Shown piece after piece: positions 63,404-64,000 of a stretch of DNA of 64,000 nt (position 1 is its first letter; the number at the start of each line of letters is the position of its first letter). Where the stretch lies: the NCBI RefSeq assembly GCF_932526225.1, contig NC_064034.1, forward strand, positions 2,501 to 66,500, read 5' to 3'. The notes beneath the pieces are model-generated. The model was not told the origin of the DNA, ran no database searches, and saw only the letters and a list, made by a program, of their open reading frames with translations. Source of the DNA: Nematostella vectensis. Its lineage: Eukaryota; Cnidaria; Anthozoa; Actiniaria; Edwardsiidae. The position numbers and the translations under genes were made by a program.

Positions 63404-64000
63404 GGAAGTTAACAAAAAACACAAAGCAAAGAGTTTGAGGAAGTAAACAAGTATGTGAACTTTAATGTTCTATTTGAAGGGGTGCATTTTGTACAGGAAA
63501 GCATACATAGAATGCTTAACTGGTGGAGAGGGAAGAGGTAAAAGTTTATTGAGCATAATTTCAACAATAGCAGGGGGAAGAGAGGGGCACTCTCTTCATA
63601 CAATATTGCAGTTGTTACCTATTATTAAATAAGTTTGTAACATGTCTTTGTTTATTAAGCAAGGTCTATTTATGAGACAAGCAAACTCAAGTAAGGCTGT
63701 TGAAATAACAGGTGAGTGTTAAAAGAAAAACAATTATCTGATTAGAAAACTACTGTAGATTCCTTTGCACCAAAATAAGAACAAACTTCATTTTGTTTGT
63801 TATTTATGAGGAACGAGATGAGATATACAAAGCCATAAAGAAATATGTATTGCTCATCTAAATTATACAAGTAAATGATAATATTAAAAAAGAACTACTG
63901 TAAGTAATTAGAGTGGTTTTCATTAACCCGTGAAACAAAGTGTGATAGTTAAACGGTAATAGTTAGAAAAAAAAACACAAAAAAGAACAATAGAATCAGA
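63404..64000 (+). repeat. Satellite unit 29 (type A), cut by the window edge
   Basis: The first 597 bp of a unit. It shares GAGATATACAAAGCC and an expanded A tract in the inverted-arm segment with unit 25, about 8 kb to the left. Confidence 0.95.

Larger units (their letters stand above)
53899..64000 (+). repeat. Macrosatellite array, right part (units 24b-29), runs off the window
   Basis: The array resumes directly after the transposon, starting with the duplicated TGAA. Unit starts are 55384, 57386, 59389, 61398 and 63404 (partial). The right border is not in the window. Only unit 26 is type B here. Confidence 0.97.

Noticed and set aside
3954-64000. Array of 5S rRNA, snRNA or rDNA spacer units
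   Set aside because: I looked for the conserved landmarks of 5S, U1, U2, U5 and U6 on the plus strand as far as I could by eye and found none.
3954-64000. CRISPR array
   Set aside because: Repeats are 2 kb, contiguous and not separated by unique short spacers, and the DNA is eukaryotic in character.

Overview
The window looks like AT-rich nuclear DNA from a eukaryote, most likely an invertebrate animal. That placement rests on three things: no dense operon-like coding, one very long tandem satellite array, and an inserted DNA transposon whose protein resembles uncharacterised animal (cnidarian, mollusc, fish) transposon proteins as I remember them. I could not search any database, so the species is not identified. 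Nothing in the window looks like an ordinary host gene.

Layout. (1) Positions 1-3540 form an inverted-repeat-flanked repetitive element. Two 240-bp arms (6-245 and 3301-3540) pair without gaps at about 91% identity. They enclose shorter tandem repeats and several copies of a 19-bp motif. No convincing gene lies inside. (2) Positions 3541-3953 are a short spacer with an imperfect internal repeat. (3) From 3954 to the right edge runs a head-to-tail macrosatellite of about 2.0 kb per unit: 28 units complete in extent (one of them interrupted) and one cut by the window edge. Two main unit types (A and B) alternate in the left part, giving a 4-kb dimer period, and many rare variants recur every 8 kb. 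The right part is mostly type A. (4) Unit 24 is split by a 3,389-bp DNA transposon (50510-53898) with about 29-bp terminal inverted repeats, a TGAA target duplication, many copies of a 15-16 bp subterminal motif and one long open reading frame on the minus strand.

Each satellite unit carries the same landmarks in the same order: a 125-bp segment bounded by perfect 16-bp inverted arms, an AT microsatellite, an AAT microsatellite, a 22-bp direct-repeat pair, and a more GC-rich core of about 330 bp that ends in a tRNA-like module. That module has a B-box match (GGTTCGATCC), a T-arm-like hairpin, acceptor-like arms 70 nt apart and a run of Ts directly after. Short open frames recur in every unit, but scattered stops and frameshifts argue that they are not genes.

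The transposon protein is the only coding region I would defend. It has a basic N-terminus, an RNase H-like/DDE-like D-D-E pattern, a Cys/His cluster and a Tudor/SH3-like C-terminal segment. The end structure resembles CACTA/Chapaev-type elements, but I do not recognise the protein as the usual transposase of that group, so the superfamily is left open.
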